From an uncultured Pelagibacteraceae bacterium (GTDB lineage Bacteria > Pseudomonadota > Alphaproteobacteria > Pelagibacterales > Pelagibacteraceae): 64,000 bases of DNA. A program made the position numbers and the translations under genes. The DNA lies in assembly GCA_902572605.1 (NCBI GenBank), contig CACGGD010000001.1:1-64000 (forward strand). Direction: 5' to 3'. Shown piece after piece: positions 8,955 to 17,265 of the stretch. Below the pieces are notes generated by a model. That model was given only the letters and a program-made list of their open reading frames with translations, ran no database searches and was not told the origin of the DNA. Each line of letters opens with the position of its first letter. Within the stretch, counting starts at the first letter, position 1.

Positions 8955-9421
8955 CCCATTATTCCTATATATTTTAATAATGGATCTCTAAGATAAACAG
9001 CTAGTACTCCATGCAGGAGATACATAAAAATTGCAACAAATGGAAAAGAAAAAATTATAATATATTTCCATCTTCTCTCTCCTAAAAAATAATAAGAAAA
9101 TACTAAAAAAAGTGAAGTTGATAAAAAGAAACCAACTTTAAGTATAGTTGCCCCATAAACAATCATCGTGAGTACTAATAAGATTGTTTTTTTAAACTCT
9201 AAATATGTTGGATCCACCTCTATTGGTTTTGTATCTGGTAAAACAATCTTTAAACCAGAAAAAAACATTCCTGCATAACCTAAGTAAATTGGAAAGGTTT
9301 TAGCATTAAAAGGAGCGCCTTCATCGAAGGCAAAAACTTGTATTTGATGAGCTGTGTATAAATAAAAAGCTGATAAAACAAAGAAGAGCAGCGAAATAAT
9401 TTTAACTGAATTTATTTTCAC
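8951..9421 (-). CDS. tctB: Tripartite tricarboxylate transporter small permease TctB
   Basis: Small membrane subunit of the TTT transporter, 156 residues with four predicted transmembrane helices. The end YLRDPLLKYIG resembles other TctB proteins. The start codon is GTG (9419-9421), supported by a Shine-Dalgarno AGGAAG whose complement lies at 9426-9431. TctB genes are poorly conserved in sequence, and position between tctC and tctA is the strongest support. Confidence 0.9.
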   Translation of the reverse strand: MKINSVKIISLLFFVLSAFYLYTAHQIQVFAFDEGAPFNAKTFPIYLGYAGMFFSGLKIVLPDTKPIEVDPTYLEFKKTILLVLTMIVYGATILKVGFFLSTSLFLVFSYYFLGERRWKYIIIFSFPFVAIFMYLLHGVLAVYLRDPLLKYIGIMG

Positions 9422-9444
9422 TGCTCTTCCTATAAGTTAAATAA

Positions 9445-10425
9445 CTAGATAACGCCTAGTTTTTTCATTAACTTTGTCATTTCTTTAGTTTGTTTTTTCA
9501 AGAAACTGTCGAATTTATTTCCTGGATTATAAATATTTACCCAAGCATTTCTTTTTCTAACTGTTTCCCATTCTGGAGTTTTTTGAACATCGCCTAACAT
9601 TTTAGCAATCTTCTTAACATCTCCACTTGGCATGCTCTTAGGAGCAAAGAAACCTCTCCAGTTAACAAACTGTACGTCGTATCCTTGTTCTTTTAGAGTT
9701 GGAACTTCTGGAGCGTCGTCTACTCTATTTGGAGCAGTTATACCAATAATTCTTACTTGGTCTCTAGCTCCCATTACTTCTCCTAAACCAGTTGAAAGAA
9801 TTTGAGTTTCTCCTGATAAAAGTCCAGCTAAAGCTTTACCACCAGCATCGTAAGGTACGTACACTACGTTGTTAGGATTTGCACCGGCTTCTTGAAATGC
9901 AAGTGCACCAATTAAATGGTCCATACTTCCTCTTACAGATCCTCCAGCCATTTTGATTGACTTAGGATCTTTTTTGTAAGCATCAACTACATCTTTAAAG
10001 TTTTTATATGGTGAGTTTTTAGCAACTGCGATTGCACCGTAGTCACCAATTACACCAGCAATTGGTTTAACATCTTTGTAAGATAATACACCAGAACCTT
10101 TTACATAACCTTTGTGTCTAGTGATTGATCTTAATACTAAAGGTGTTGATTGAACTAATATAGTCCCCTCAGGCTTCGAATTAATTATGTAAGATAGAGC
10201 TTTTCCGCCACCACCGCCTGACATATTTTCAAATGAAGCACTTTTAAGAAAACCAGCTTTAGTTAAAGCTTCTCCAGTTCCTCTAGCAGTTCCATCCCAA
10301 CCACCGCCAGCACCACCACCGATAATAAAATGTAATTTATCGATTGCAAAACTTGTTGATGAGATTGAAGTTAAAAGAACAGTTGCGAAAACTAAGCTGA
10401 TTAATTTTTTCAATTTATTAAACAT
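9445..10425 (-). CDS. tctC: Tripartite tricarboxylate transporter periplasmic binding protein TctC
   Basis: Periplasmic solute-binding protein of the TTT (Bug) family, 326 residues. A signal peptide (about residues 1-27, ending SSTSFA) precedes the typical first strand LHFIIGGGAGGGWDGTARG, where the glycine loop binds a carboxylate of the ligand. Later landmarks are VPYDAGGKAL near 190 and the conserved C-terminal end. First gene of tctCBA. It has a strong promoter and an AT-repeat 5' leader like that of livJ at 17.2 kb, suggesting high expression of both binding proteins. Confidence 0.95.
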   Translation of the reverse strand: MFNKLKKLISLVFATVLLTSISSTSFAIDKLHFIIGGGAGGGWDGTARGTGEALTKAGFLKSASFENMSGGGGGKALSYIINSKPEGTILVQSTPLVLRSITRHKGYVKGSGVLSYKDVKPIAGVIGDYGAIAVAKNSPYKNFKDVVDAYKKDPKSIKMAGGSVRGSMDHLIGALAFQEAGANPNNVVYVPYDAGGKALAGLLSGETQILSTGLGEVMGARDQVRIIGITAPNRVDDAPEVPTLKEQGYDVQFVNWRGFFAPKSMPSGDVKKIAKMLGDVQKTPEWETVRKRNAWVNIYNPGNKFDSFLKKQTKEMTKLMKKLGVI

Positions 10426-10438
10426 GTTATTTTCCTCT

Positions 10439-10461
10439 GTTAATTAATTAATTTAAATATT
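10439..10461 (-). repeat. TTAA-repeat 5' leader shared with livJ (copy at tctC)
   Basis: On the minus strand, an AATATTTAAATTAATTAATT-type segment sits just before the AGAGGA ribosome-binding site of tctC. A nearly identical segment precedes livJ at 17199-17228. The two genes are unrelated in family, but both encode abundant binding proteins. Confidence 0.6.
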
Positions 10462-10487
10462 AAAAATCAATGAGAGATTAGAGTCAA
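10459..10487 (-). promoter_or_regulatory. Predicted promoter of tctCBA
   Basis: On the minus strand, -35 TTGACT (10482-10487) and -10 TTTAAT (10459-10464) are separated by 17 bases; each matches five of six consensus positions. The expected transcript start near 10452 leaves a leader of about 27 bases carrying TTAA repeats. Confidence 0.6.
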
Positions 10488-10493
10488 CTAGTC

Positions 10494-11390
10494 TTAATTG
10501 AAAAAAGTTCCTCTAATTCTAAGCAATTCTCTACTCAAATTGGTGTTTTCTTTAAATGGTTTTCTTCCATGAAGCCAAAAATAATTGTTAGAAAATATTG
10601 TGGATCCAACTGGTAAGGGAAATTCTATCTTATTTTTGCTTTCTTCTAAACAATCTGAAAGTCTTTGTAAAAACAAACCTTGCTCCATACTTTTTGGTTC
10701 TGGAAATTGATCTATATAAGAAATTGTAGGTTTACCACTCTCATCTTTTTTAAATACAGGATGTTCTACTTTATAGTCTATATTTTTACTTTTTGGTGAA
10801 CCCCACGTAAAATTTTCTTGTCCAACAGGATTGTTACTTAATTCATCTAAATGTTCCCAATCATCTAAATGTAGAATAACACTTTCACCGCCGGAAACTC
10901 CTTGCTCTTCCATTTTTGTCATTATTAACCAATCTGTTTTTTCTTTAACATAAGTGCCATCTGTATGAAGATCTAAATTAGTGTAAGCTTTTCTTAAATA
11001 GGAGTCACTACTGTCTTGGTGCTTAACATAAAATCTTGCATAATACTTTCCTGTCATTGAGTCAAAATTTGGATTTCCTACTAAATAAGCTAAACCTGTT
11101 GAAAGCTTTACTAAAAAATCTTTATCAAATTTTTTATTATTGATTTCTGGTTCAATAATAGCTGTTCCTGTATTTCTATCATTAAGAACTTTTTTTAATG
11201 AACTTCCTAACTTATTTTCAAAAACTTCATCTAAACTTTTAGCTAAACTAAATCTTGAAAATGGTTTGTATTCTAAAGAGGTAATGCTATGTTTTTTAAA
11301 GGGAAATATAATTTTTTCCAGTTCTTGTTCTTTAAGCTTTATTATTTTTATTCTCTTAGATTTGTTGTGGTCTTTAATTTCTAAACTCAT
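10494..11390 (-). CDS. csiD: Glutarate 2-hydroxylase CsiD (GlaH), Fe(II)/2-oxoglutarate dioxygenase
   Basis: CsiD-family enzyme that hydroxylates glutarate to L-2-hydroxyglutarate using 2-oxoglutarate and O2, in lysine/glutarate catabolism. The sequence follows E. coli CsiD closely from memory: SDSYLRKAYTNLDLHTDGTY, then GGESVILHLDDWEHLD, YIDQF, and the end FWLHGRKPF...RELLRIRG. Predicted iron ligands are H142 and D144 (HTD) and H274. At 298 residues it ends just after the RG of RELLRIRG, lacking the C-terminal tail of the E. coli enzyme. It overlaps azlD by 4 bases at the end of a transporter operon. No L-2-hydroxyglutarate oxidase (LhgO) gene is recognisable in the window. Confidence 0.88.
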   Translation of the reverse strand: MSLEIKDHNKSKRIKIIKLKEQELEKIIFPFKKHSITSLEYKPFSRFSLAKSLDEVFENKLGSSLKKVLNDRNTGTAIIEPEINNKKFDKDFLVKLSTGLAYLVGNPNFDSMTGKYYARFYVKHQDSSDSYLRKAYTNLDLHTDGTYVKEKTDWLIMTKMEEQGVSGGESVILHLDDWEHLDELSNNPVGQENFTWGSPKSKNIDYKVEHPVFKKDESGKPTISYIDQFPEPKSMEQGLFLQRLSDCLEESKNKIEFPLPVGSTIFSNNYFWLHGRKPFKENTNLSRELLRIRGTFFN

Positions 11391-11713
11391 ACACTTGTTA
11401 AAACAGATAAAATTATAGCAGAAATTATAGTCGGAAGTACTAGGTTTTTTTTAGTGTATATAAAGATGGAAATACAAATAAAAACCACTAAAATTCTAAT
11501 TATTAATGTAGATTCCGATAGCACTCCAGCAGGAAAAATTATCATTCTGCCCAACAGAGCAGCTAAAGTAGAGTAAGCGACGCAGTTGAACCAATTGAAT
11601 ACTTTTGATTCAACACTAACTTTCTGAGAAGTGATCGCGCCCATTAGTCGAGAAATAAATGTAGCTAAGGAAGTGACCACAATAGCAAGTATTATAATTT
11701 GACTAGACTCCAT
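11387..11713 (-). CDS. azlD: AzlD-family branched-chain amino acid export subunit
   Basis: Small membrane protein of about 108 residues with four hydrophobic segments, fitting AzlD, the small partner of the AzlC exporter of branched-chain amino acids. I chose the ATG at 11711-11713 over the TTG four codons upstream because a GGAG ribosome-binding site (complement at 11720-11723) lies 6 bases before it. The gene overlaps azlC by 11 bases and csiD by 4 bases, so all three should be translated together. Confidence 0.85.
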   Translation of the reverse strand: MESSQIIILAIVVTSLATFISRLMGAITSQKVSVESKVFNWFNCVAYSTLAALLGRMIIFPAGVLSESTLIIRILVVFICISIFIYTKKNLVLPTIISAIILSVLTSV

Positions 11714-12407
11714 TTTTTTCTCCAAATAGAAACGCTACAGTTCCAGCTATTAAACCAGCAAATAACAACGACCATTCAGCTGAGTATAAATAAATTAAAG
11801 GTCCAAGAATTGTACCTAAGATTACTGCTATCGAAATACTAATATTTTTCATTGCACCAATCATCATACAAAAAAAATAAACTGGATTAACAATTGCTAA
11901 TCCTACCATCATATCTTTGTTCAAATATTCTGCTGACAAATATCCAGCGATTGTCATTAGAATTGCAGTTGACCAAGTTCCTACTCCAACTCCTATCCAA
12001 AAGTCTATTCTATTTCTTTTGTCAATTTTTTTATAAGAGTCTTTTGCAATCAACCAAGATGAAACTGCTAAAAAATGACAGGACAAATAATATTTCCATT
12101 TAGGTTGAGACTTATGTACAAGGAGAGGAAACAGAGAAACCGTCATAGGATAAAGTCTGAAATTTACTAACCACACTGCAATAAAGATATTTAAGATGGA
12201 TGCGCCTACTAATAAAGACTCTGCCATTACTAATTGACCAGGTAATGCATACGTAAATAAACTTGAAGCAGCACTTTGCTGTAAATTAAAACCAGCATCT
12301 TTTAATAAAGCACCTAAAGCGATAAAACAGGCTGCCAAAGGAATAGCTGGGGATCTTGAACCTTGTAGAGATTTTAAACCTTGAAAAAAAACTTTAGAAT
12401 TTATCAT
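11703..12407 (-). CDS. azlC: AzlC-family branched-chain amino acid exporter
   Basis: Inner-membrane protein of 234 residues of the AzlC (LIV-E) family, which with AzlD exports branched-chain amino acids or analogues. Characteristic features are the N-terminal IPLAACFIALGALLKDAGFNL, followed by ALPGQLVMAESLL, and LVNFRLYPMTVSLFPLL. Its ATG overlaps the TGA of livF by 4 bases. An exporter coupled to an importer operon could serve to release surplus or exchange products, which is inference. Confidence 0.9.
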   Translation of the reverse strand: MINSKVFFQGLKSLQGSRSPAIPLAACFIALGALLKDAGFNLQQSAASSLFTYALPGQLVMAESLLVGASILNIFIAVWLVNFRLYPMTVSLFPLLVHKSQPKWKYYLSCHFLAVSSWLIAKDSYKKIDKRNRIDFWIGVGVGTWSTAILMTIAGYLSAEYLNKDMMVGLAIVNPVYFFCMMIGAMKNISISIAVILGTILGPLIYLYSAEWSLLFAGLIAGTVAFLFGEKNGV

Positions 12408-13189
12408 CCACCCAGGAATAGTCTTCCCACATCTGGATTCTTTAATAGATCATCACCTTTGCCAGCAATTGCAGTTTGGCCTGAAACTAAAACATAGCCA
12501 ATATCGGCAAACTCAAGTCCTTTTTTTGCATTTTGTTCAACCATAATAATAGTTTTCTTTTCATTTTTTTGAAGATCTGTAAGTATTTCAAAAACCATAT
12601 TGATATACCGTGGTTCTAATCCAATTGAAGGCTCATCTACTAAAAGAATTGAAGGTTTCATTACTAATGCTCTAGAGATTTCTAATAATCTTCTCTCCCC
12701 TCCAGATAAAACTTTCGCAGGTTGATTTCTTCTATTTCTTAATCTTTCATATTTTTTAAAAATTCTCTCTGCTTCTTCATAAGCTTCGTCTTGTTTGTCT
12801 TTAATATAGCCTCCCATCAGAAGATTTTCTTCTACTGTCATATCTGGAAAAACTGAATTATCCTGAAGAATATATGCAATACCTACTGAATTTAGTTTTT
12901 GAGCTGGAGTTAAATTTGTTATTTCTTTTCCTTCAATTTCTATTTTTCCTGAAAAAATATTTGTAAACCCGTAGATAGAGTGAAGAATTGTAGACTTACC
13001 AGCTCCATTAGGACCTATAAGACATAACGATTGTGCTTTGCTTACTGATAAATCAAAATTATGAAGTATTTCCATTTTACCGTAACCAGCATTTAATCCT
13101 TTTATAGTTAAATGAACGTCTTTGGGTGATAGTTTTTTTAAATCCTCTGGACCAGGAGCTTTTCCTAAAACTTCATATTGATTTGCCAT
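12404..13189 (-). CDS. livF: Branched-chain amino acid ABC transporter ATP-binding protein LivF (second system)
   Basis: ATPase subunit of the second HAAT importer, 261 residues. It carries an N-terminal extension of about 25 residues (rich in Pro and Lys) before the ABC domain, absent in the other LivF in the window. Walker A GPNGAGKS is at 59-66, LSGGE at 161-165 and Walker B ILLVDEP at 181-187. The VEQNAKKGLEFAD switch region follows. It overlaps azlC by 4 bases and livG by 1 base. Sequence differs substantially from the LivF at 2.8 kb, so the two systems are not a recent duplication. Confidence 0.92.
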   Translation of the reverse strand: MANQYEVLGKAPGPEDLKKLSPKDVHLTIKGLNAGYGKMEILHNFDLSVSKAQSLCLIGPNGAGKSTILHSIYGFTNIFSGKIEIEGKEITNLTPAQKLNSVGIAYILQDNSVFPDMTVEENLLMGGYIKDKQDEAYEEAERIFKKYERLRNRRNQPAKVLSGGERRLLEISRALVMKPSILLVDEPSIGLEPRYINMVFEILTDLQKNEKKTIIMVEQNAKKGLEFADIGYVLVSGQTAIAGKGDDLLKNPDVGRLFLGG

Positions 13190-13923
13190 TATTGTGCTCC
13201 TAGATAAGCATCAACTACTCGCTTATCAGTTTTAATTTCTTTAGGAGATCCTTTTGCTAGAAGTTTCCCATGAGCCAAACAGAAAATACTTTGGGCTAAG
13301 CTCATTATTACTTTCATATTGTGCTCTATAACTAACAAAGTTATTCCATAATCTTTATTTACTTTTATCAGTCTGTCTATAATTCCATTAATTAAAGTCG
13401 GGTTAATACCAGCGGTAGGCTCATCTAATAAAAGCATTTTAGGCTCATTCATTAATGCCATGGCTAATTCTAAAAGTTTTTGCTGACCAAATGACAAGTC
13501 TCCTGCTCTTAAATTTCTTTTTTGATAAAGTCCTACAAAGTTTAAAAGATTTTCTGCTTTTTCAGTAAGCTCAGCAGGTATTTTTGCAAATATAAATCCT
13601 GAATCACTAGCCTTATGACTAATTAGCATATTTTCTACACAATTCAGTTTAGAATAAATTCGTGTTTGCTGAAATGTTCTCAACAAACCCAGTTTAGCTA
13701 CTGCAGGAACAGGCATTTCTGATACTTCTGTGTTATTGAAAACAATAGATCCTTTATCTATTGGATGAGTTCCTACAATAGAATTAAATAAAGTAGTTTT
13801 ACCTGAACCATTGGGTCCAATTAAACCAACAATTGATCCTTGTTCTACCGAAATAGAAATATCCACGTTGGCTTTCACACCGCCAAAAGATTTACTTACA
13901 CTTTTAACTTCTAAAATACTCAT
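13189..13923 (-). CDS. livG: Branched-chain amino acid ABC transporter ATP-binding protein LivG (second system)
   Basis: ATPase subunit of 244 residues. Walker A GPNGSGKT is at 36-43, the signature is the variant LSFGQ at 143-147 (seen in other LivG proteins), and Walker B MLLLDEP is at 163-169, followed by the VIEHNMKV switch histidine. It overlaps livM by 4 bases upstream and livF by 1 base downstream. With LivF it powers import through LivH and LivM. Confidence 0.92.
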   Translation of the reverse strand: MSILEVKSVSKSFGGVKANVDISISVEQGSIVGLIGPNGSGKTTLFNSIVGTHPIDKGSIVFNNTEVSEMPVPAVAKLGLLRTFQQTRIYSKLNCVENMLISHKASDSGFIFAKIPAELTEKAENLLNFVGLYQKRNLRAGDLSFGQQKLLELAMALMNEPKMLLLDEPTAGINPTLINGIIDRLIKVNKDYGITLLVIEHNMKVIMSLAQSIFCLAHGKLLAKGSPKEIKTDKRVVDAYLGAQ

Positions 13924-14984
13924 TTTAGTTCCACCTGTGCTTTACGATCTTTCTCATCAATTACTTCACCAAATCTCTCAGGATATTTTTCTCTTAACCA
14001 ACCCATCAATCCTTCTGGGAAATAAACCACGATCACAACAATTAAAACTCCTAAAGCAACATATTGCCAACCCAATATAAAAGTCCAAAGACCTTCTTTG
14101 AAAAAATGGAATAAAGTTGCGCCAATAATTGGTCCCCACAAAGTTCCTTTACCACCAAGTATTGCCATAAGAACCATGAAGACTCCCATTTCTCTTCCAT
14201 CAAATGCAACATCGGTGGAGTCTATATATCCAATTAATCCACCCATAATTCCGCCAGCAAGACCACAAAAAAATGCAGAGCACATCCAACCAACAATTTT
14301 ATATTTCATTGTTTGAATACCCATTGCTTCTGCTTTATCCTCGTTATCTCTTATCGCATTTAAAATTAATCTAAATCTAGAGCCGTAAATATATTTAACA
14401 AAAACAAATGCCAGAACTAATACTAAAAAACTTAAGAAGTAGAAAAATTGTCCTCTTGCTTCAGGGTCAACTATTTCTGCTGGAAAAGGTGGTGTAGTGA
14501 AGCCTTGACCTGCACCGATAATTTCTATCCCACCAGCAATTTCTCCTGCTGCAATTCCTAATCCTAAAGTACAAATCGCAAAGTAGTGTCCTCTTAATCC
14601 TAAAATAGCATAGCCAATTGCACCAGCAACAATGGTAGGAACAATAGCTGCAACTAATAACCCGACACCTATTCCTTGAAAATATTGTGCTGTAGTATGT
14701 ACGAATGTTTTTTCTCCACCACTCTCTGTCCATTCTGCTAATGGAAAAAACATTCCAACTTGAACCGATGCGGTAAGGTACATTCCAAGACCATAGAAAA
14801 GAATATTTCCAAAAGAATTGTAACCCATCTCTCCGCCTTGTAAATTCCAAGTCATCGCTAGAACGATCAAGACACAAAGATATGTGAGCTGAACTTTAAA
14901 AGCAGAGAATAAGAAAGGCGCTACTAATCCTAAGATTATTAAGCCTGAATATAAGATCAGATCTTTTTGTTTAATTGCAGTCAT
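13920..14984 (-). CDS. livM: Branched-chain amino acid ABC transporter permease LivM (second system)
   Basis: Inner-membrane permease, 354 residues, multi-spanning. The LivM loop is present as RLILNAIRDNEDKAEAMGIQ near residue 210, followed by the conserved GGKGTLWGPIIGA. It directly abuts livH (no gap) and overlaps livG by 4 bases. The C-terminal tail (about 25 residues, charged) is cytoplasmic. Paired with LivH in one importer. Confidence 0.92.
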   Translation of the reverse strand: MTAIKQKDLILYSGLIILGLVAPFLFSAFKVQLTYLCVLIVLAMTWNLQGGEMGYNSFGNILFYGLGMYLTASVQVGMFFPLAEWTESGGEKTFVHTTAQYFQGIGVGLLVAAIVPTIVAGAIGYAILGLRGHYFAICTLGLGIAAGEIAGGIEIIGAGQGFTTPPFPAEIVDPEARGQFFYFLSFLVLVLAFVFVKYIYGSRFRLILNAIRDNEDKAEAMGIQTMKYKIVGWMCSAFFCGLAGGIMGGLIGYIDSTDVAFDGREMGVFMVLMAILGGKGTLWGPIIGATLFHFFKEGLWTFILGWQYVALGVLIVVIVVYFPEGLMGWLREKYPERFGEVIDEKDRKAQVELK

Positions 14985-15878
14985 TTATTTTAAATACTCC
15001 CTTTTCTTTGAAAGTTTAAATCTTCTATAAACTAGTATGAAAACAAGCAGCATAAACACTGCTCCTATTCTAAATTCTGTTCCTAAAATATAATCTGCAA
15101 ACTCTTCGAATAACCCTAATCCCATTCCTGAAATTGCTACCGCTGGTAAATTACCAAGACCTGCTACAATAACTATCATGAAGGATCTAACTGTATAAGG
15201 AAGTCCTACGTATGGATGAAGAGTAAGAGTGATTGAAATAAGAGCTCCCGCAATTCCACATAACGCAGCATTAATGCCAAAAGTTGCAGCATAAACTTTT
15301 TCAGTATCTACACCGAGAATTTTTGCAGCTCTAGCATTTTGCGCTGTAGCTCTTATAGCTCGTCCAAGTCTAGATTTTTTCATGTAAACAACTAAAGCTA
15401 TTGCATATAAAACACTTATGAAAGCAGAGAATATTTTTGAATTTGGTAGGGTAACTGAATTATCAAATAACATTGTTGTTCCATATTCAGACTGTGCCAC
15501 AACTACGTCTGCACCAAAAATAAAATTCATTAACTGTTGAAATACAATTGCGATACCGAAGGTTGCTAAAATCGAAATAAATAAGTCTCGATCCACTACT
15601 TTATTAATTACTAATTTATAAAGTGCCCAGCCAACAAAATACATTATAATTGGAGATACAATAACTCCCCAAGCTGGATGAATTCCAGCAAGATACATTG
15701 TGTAAGCAATATAGCCTCCAAGGATTACTAAATCACCTTGTGCAATATTAATTATGTTCATTACTCCCCACTGAAGAGCCATTCCGTAGGCAATTAATGC
15801 AAATAAAATCCCTAAAAGAATTCCGTCCAATGAAGCTTGGACCATTAACATTGGAGCTTTAAATATTAGAAAATCCAT
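14985..15878 (-). CDS. livH: Branched-chain amino acid ABC transporter permease LivH (second system)
   Basis: Inner-membrane permease, 297 residues, the usual LivH length. The conserved segment GLLFALIAYGMALQWGVMNIINIAQGD-like start (near residues 20-48) and the loop RLGRAIRATAQNARAAKILGVD near residue 170 are clear. It is preceded by a hairpin separating it from livJ, expected to lower its expression relative to the binding protein. Confidence 0.93.
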   Translation of the reverse strand: MDFLIFKAPMLMVQASLDGILLGILFALIAYGMALQWGVMNIINIAQGDLVILGGYIAYTMYLAGIHPAWGVIVSPIIMYFVGWALYKLVINKVVDRDLFISILATFGIAIVFQQLMNFIFGADVVVAQSEYGTTMLFDNSVTLPNSKIFSAFISVLYAIALVVYMKKSRLGRAIRATAQNARAAKILGVDTEKVYAATFGINAALCGIAGALISITLTLHPYVGLPYTVRSFMIVIVAGLGNLPAVAISGMGLGLFEEFADYILGTEFRIGAVFMLLVFILVYRRFKLSKKREYLK

Positions 15879-15890
15879 AAAGAGTAAATT

Positions 15891-15930
15891 TTATAAAAGA
15901 AATGCCCCCTAAATACTAGGGAGCATTTCT
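15891..15930 (-). terminator. Intercistronic hairpin between livJ and livH (partial terminator)
   Basis: A 13-bp stem with one internal mismatch (15898-15910 with 15918-15930, 7-base loop) is followed on the minus strand by TTTAT-rich sequence. It lies in the 66-base gap after livJ. Such a hairpin commonly lets only part of transcription continue and protects the upstream message, giving more binding protein than permease. Confidence 0.7.
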
Positions 15931-15944
15931 AAATATTAATTAGA

Positions 15945-17186
15945 CTAGCTTCTTTCAGACCACTTAGGTATTGGGTGGTAGAATTTGTCTGATGCCCATT
16001 TAGTTGGAGCAACAACTTTATTCTCACACACATCACCTTTACATCTTACTTGGAACAAGATCATTGGTTTAGCAGTATTTTGACCACCAGGACCAAATTT
16101 AATGTTTCCATAGAAAGTTTGCATTTCAGTAGTTTTCAAAGCATCTCTTACTTTATCTCTATCAAAAGAATTTGCTCTTTCGAACGCATCTTTAAACACT
16201 AGTAAAGCAGCAGATGATTCAGCTGATTGGTAAGGTGGAGCATAACCAAATTCTTTTTTAAAGTCTTTGTCATACTTTTTACCTGAACCAAAAAACTTAT
16301 CTTTATAGCTTAAGTTTTTATGCCACTGAGAAGCACATAGTGCGTATTCTGATTTTTTTCCATGTTGTTTGGAAAGTTTTGCAGCATCGCAATGTGTCAT
16401 CGCTAACATTGGGACATCAACTTTCATTTCAGCTATTTGTCTGATTGCAGTTAACGCACCTTTTGTGTGACCAGATACAACTAGTACATCAGGTTTAGTT
16501 GCTTTAACTTTAGCTAATGTAGCAGCCATATCATTTAACTCTTTTGGCAATTTGTCGTCAATGATGATTTCAGATCCAGTTCTTTTTGCTGCATCTAAGA
16601 TACCAAGTCTCACGTCTTGTGAAAATGCATCTTGTTCAAATGCTTGTGCAATTCTTACTGGCTTTCCACCATTTTTTTCAACAGCAAGATCGATAGCTAC
16701 TTCAAGGTATTGGTTAGCAGGTGATAACACCGCAAACAAATATTTATATCCTTTTGTAAATAAAGATCTTGATGCACCATTCGCTTCAACCATAGGAATT
16801 TTATATTTCTCGGTTACTGGTGCAATGGCTTTCGTTAAACCTGAGCTGTATGGCCCGAGCATGTAATGAACGCCATCTTGTTTAATTAATCTTTCAGCTA
16901 ACTGAGCAGCTCTTTTAGGATTTGACTCATCATCATAATAGATAATTTCAAATTTATAGCTTTTTCCGCCAACATTCACTCCACCCATTTTATTTATTCG
17001 TTCAACAGCCATGTTGTAGCCATTTTGAGTGTGAACACCGTTAGAAGAATATTTTCCTGTAAGAGATATCGCAGAACCTAACACGATGTATTCGCCTTCA
17101 ACTTTTGCAAAAGAAGAAGAGATACTTGCTAGTGTTAAACTTATAGCTGAAATAAATATAGTAAATAGTTTTACTAGTTTATTCAT
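15945..17186 (-). CDS. livJ: ABC transporter periplasmic binding protein, LivJ-type
   Basis: Periplasmic type I binding protein, 413 residues, with a signal peptide (about residues 1-27, ending SSSFA). The first strand IVLGSAISLTGKYSSNG and the following NGYNMAVERINKMGG are typical of amino acid or amide binding proteins of the HAAT family; YYDDESNPKRAAQLAERLI and the GPYSSGLTKAIAPV hinge follow. Two cysteine-bearing segments (CRVRCKGDVCENK-like end) may form a disulphide. First gene of livJHMGF-azlCD-csiD. The ligand is unknown: its operon partner csiD hints at a lysine-pathway compound, but this is inference. Confidence 0.92.
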   Translation of the reverse strand: MNKLVKLFTIFISAISLTLASISSSFAKVEGEYIVLGSAISLTGKYSSNGVHTQNGYNMAVERINKMGGVNVGGKSYKFEIIYYDDESNPKRAAQLAERLIKQDGVHYMLGPYSSGLTKAIAPVTEKYKIPMVEANGASRSLFTKGYKYLFAVLSPANQYLEVAIDLAVEKNGGKPVRIAQAFEQDAFSQDVRLGILDAAKRTGSEIIIDDKLPKELNDMAATLAKVKATKPDVLVVSGHTKGALTAIRQIAEMKVDVPMLAMTHCDAAKLSKQHGKKSEYALCASQWHKNLSYKDKFFGSGKKYDKDFKKEFGYAPPYQSAESSAALLVFKDAFERANSFDRDKVRDALKTTEMQTFYGNIKFGPGGQNTAKPMILFQVRCKGDVCENKVVAPTKWASDKFYHPIPKWSERS

Positions 17187-17198
17187 TAGTTCCCCTTT

Positions 17199-17228
17199 GT
17201 TAATTAATTAATTAATTTCAAATATTTA
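17199..17228 (-). repeat. TTAA-repeat 5' leader shared with tctC (copy at livJ)
   Basis: On the minus strand, an AATATTTGAAATTAATTAATT-like segment with four TTAA units precedes the AAAGGGGA ribosome-binding site of livJ. It resembles the tctC leader at 10439-10461, with one extra AATT unit. Confidence 0.6.
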
Positions 17229-17252
17229 AACAAGAAATAGAGACGAAGACAA
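17224..17252 (-). promoter_or_regulatory. Predicted promoter of the livJ operon
   Basis: On the minus strand, -35 TTGTCT (17247-17252) and -10 TTAAAT (17224-17229) are spaced by 17 bases, each four of six to consensus. Geometry to the start codon matches that of tctC. Confidence 0.4.
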
Positions 17253-17265
17253 CAGTAAGAATAAA

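Noticed and set aside
14467-14877. Minus-strand open frame of 136 codons within livM
   Set aside because: Rich in Cys, Arg and Trp and lies wholly inside a clear livM gene; a shadow frame.
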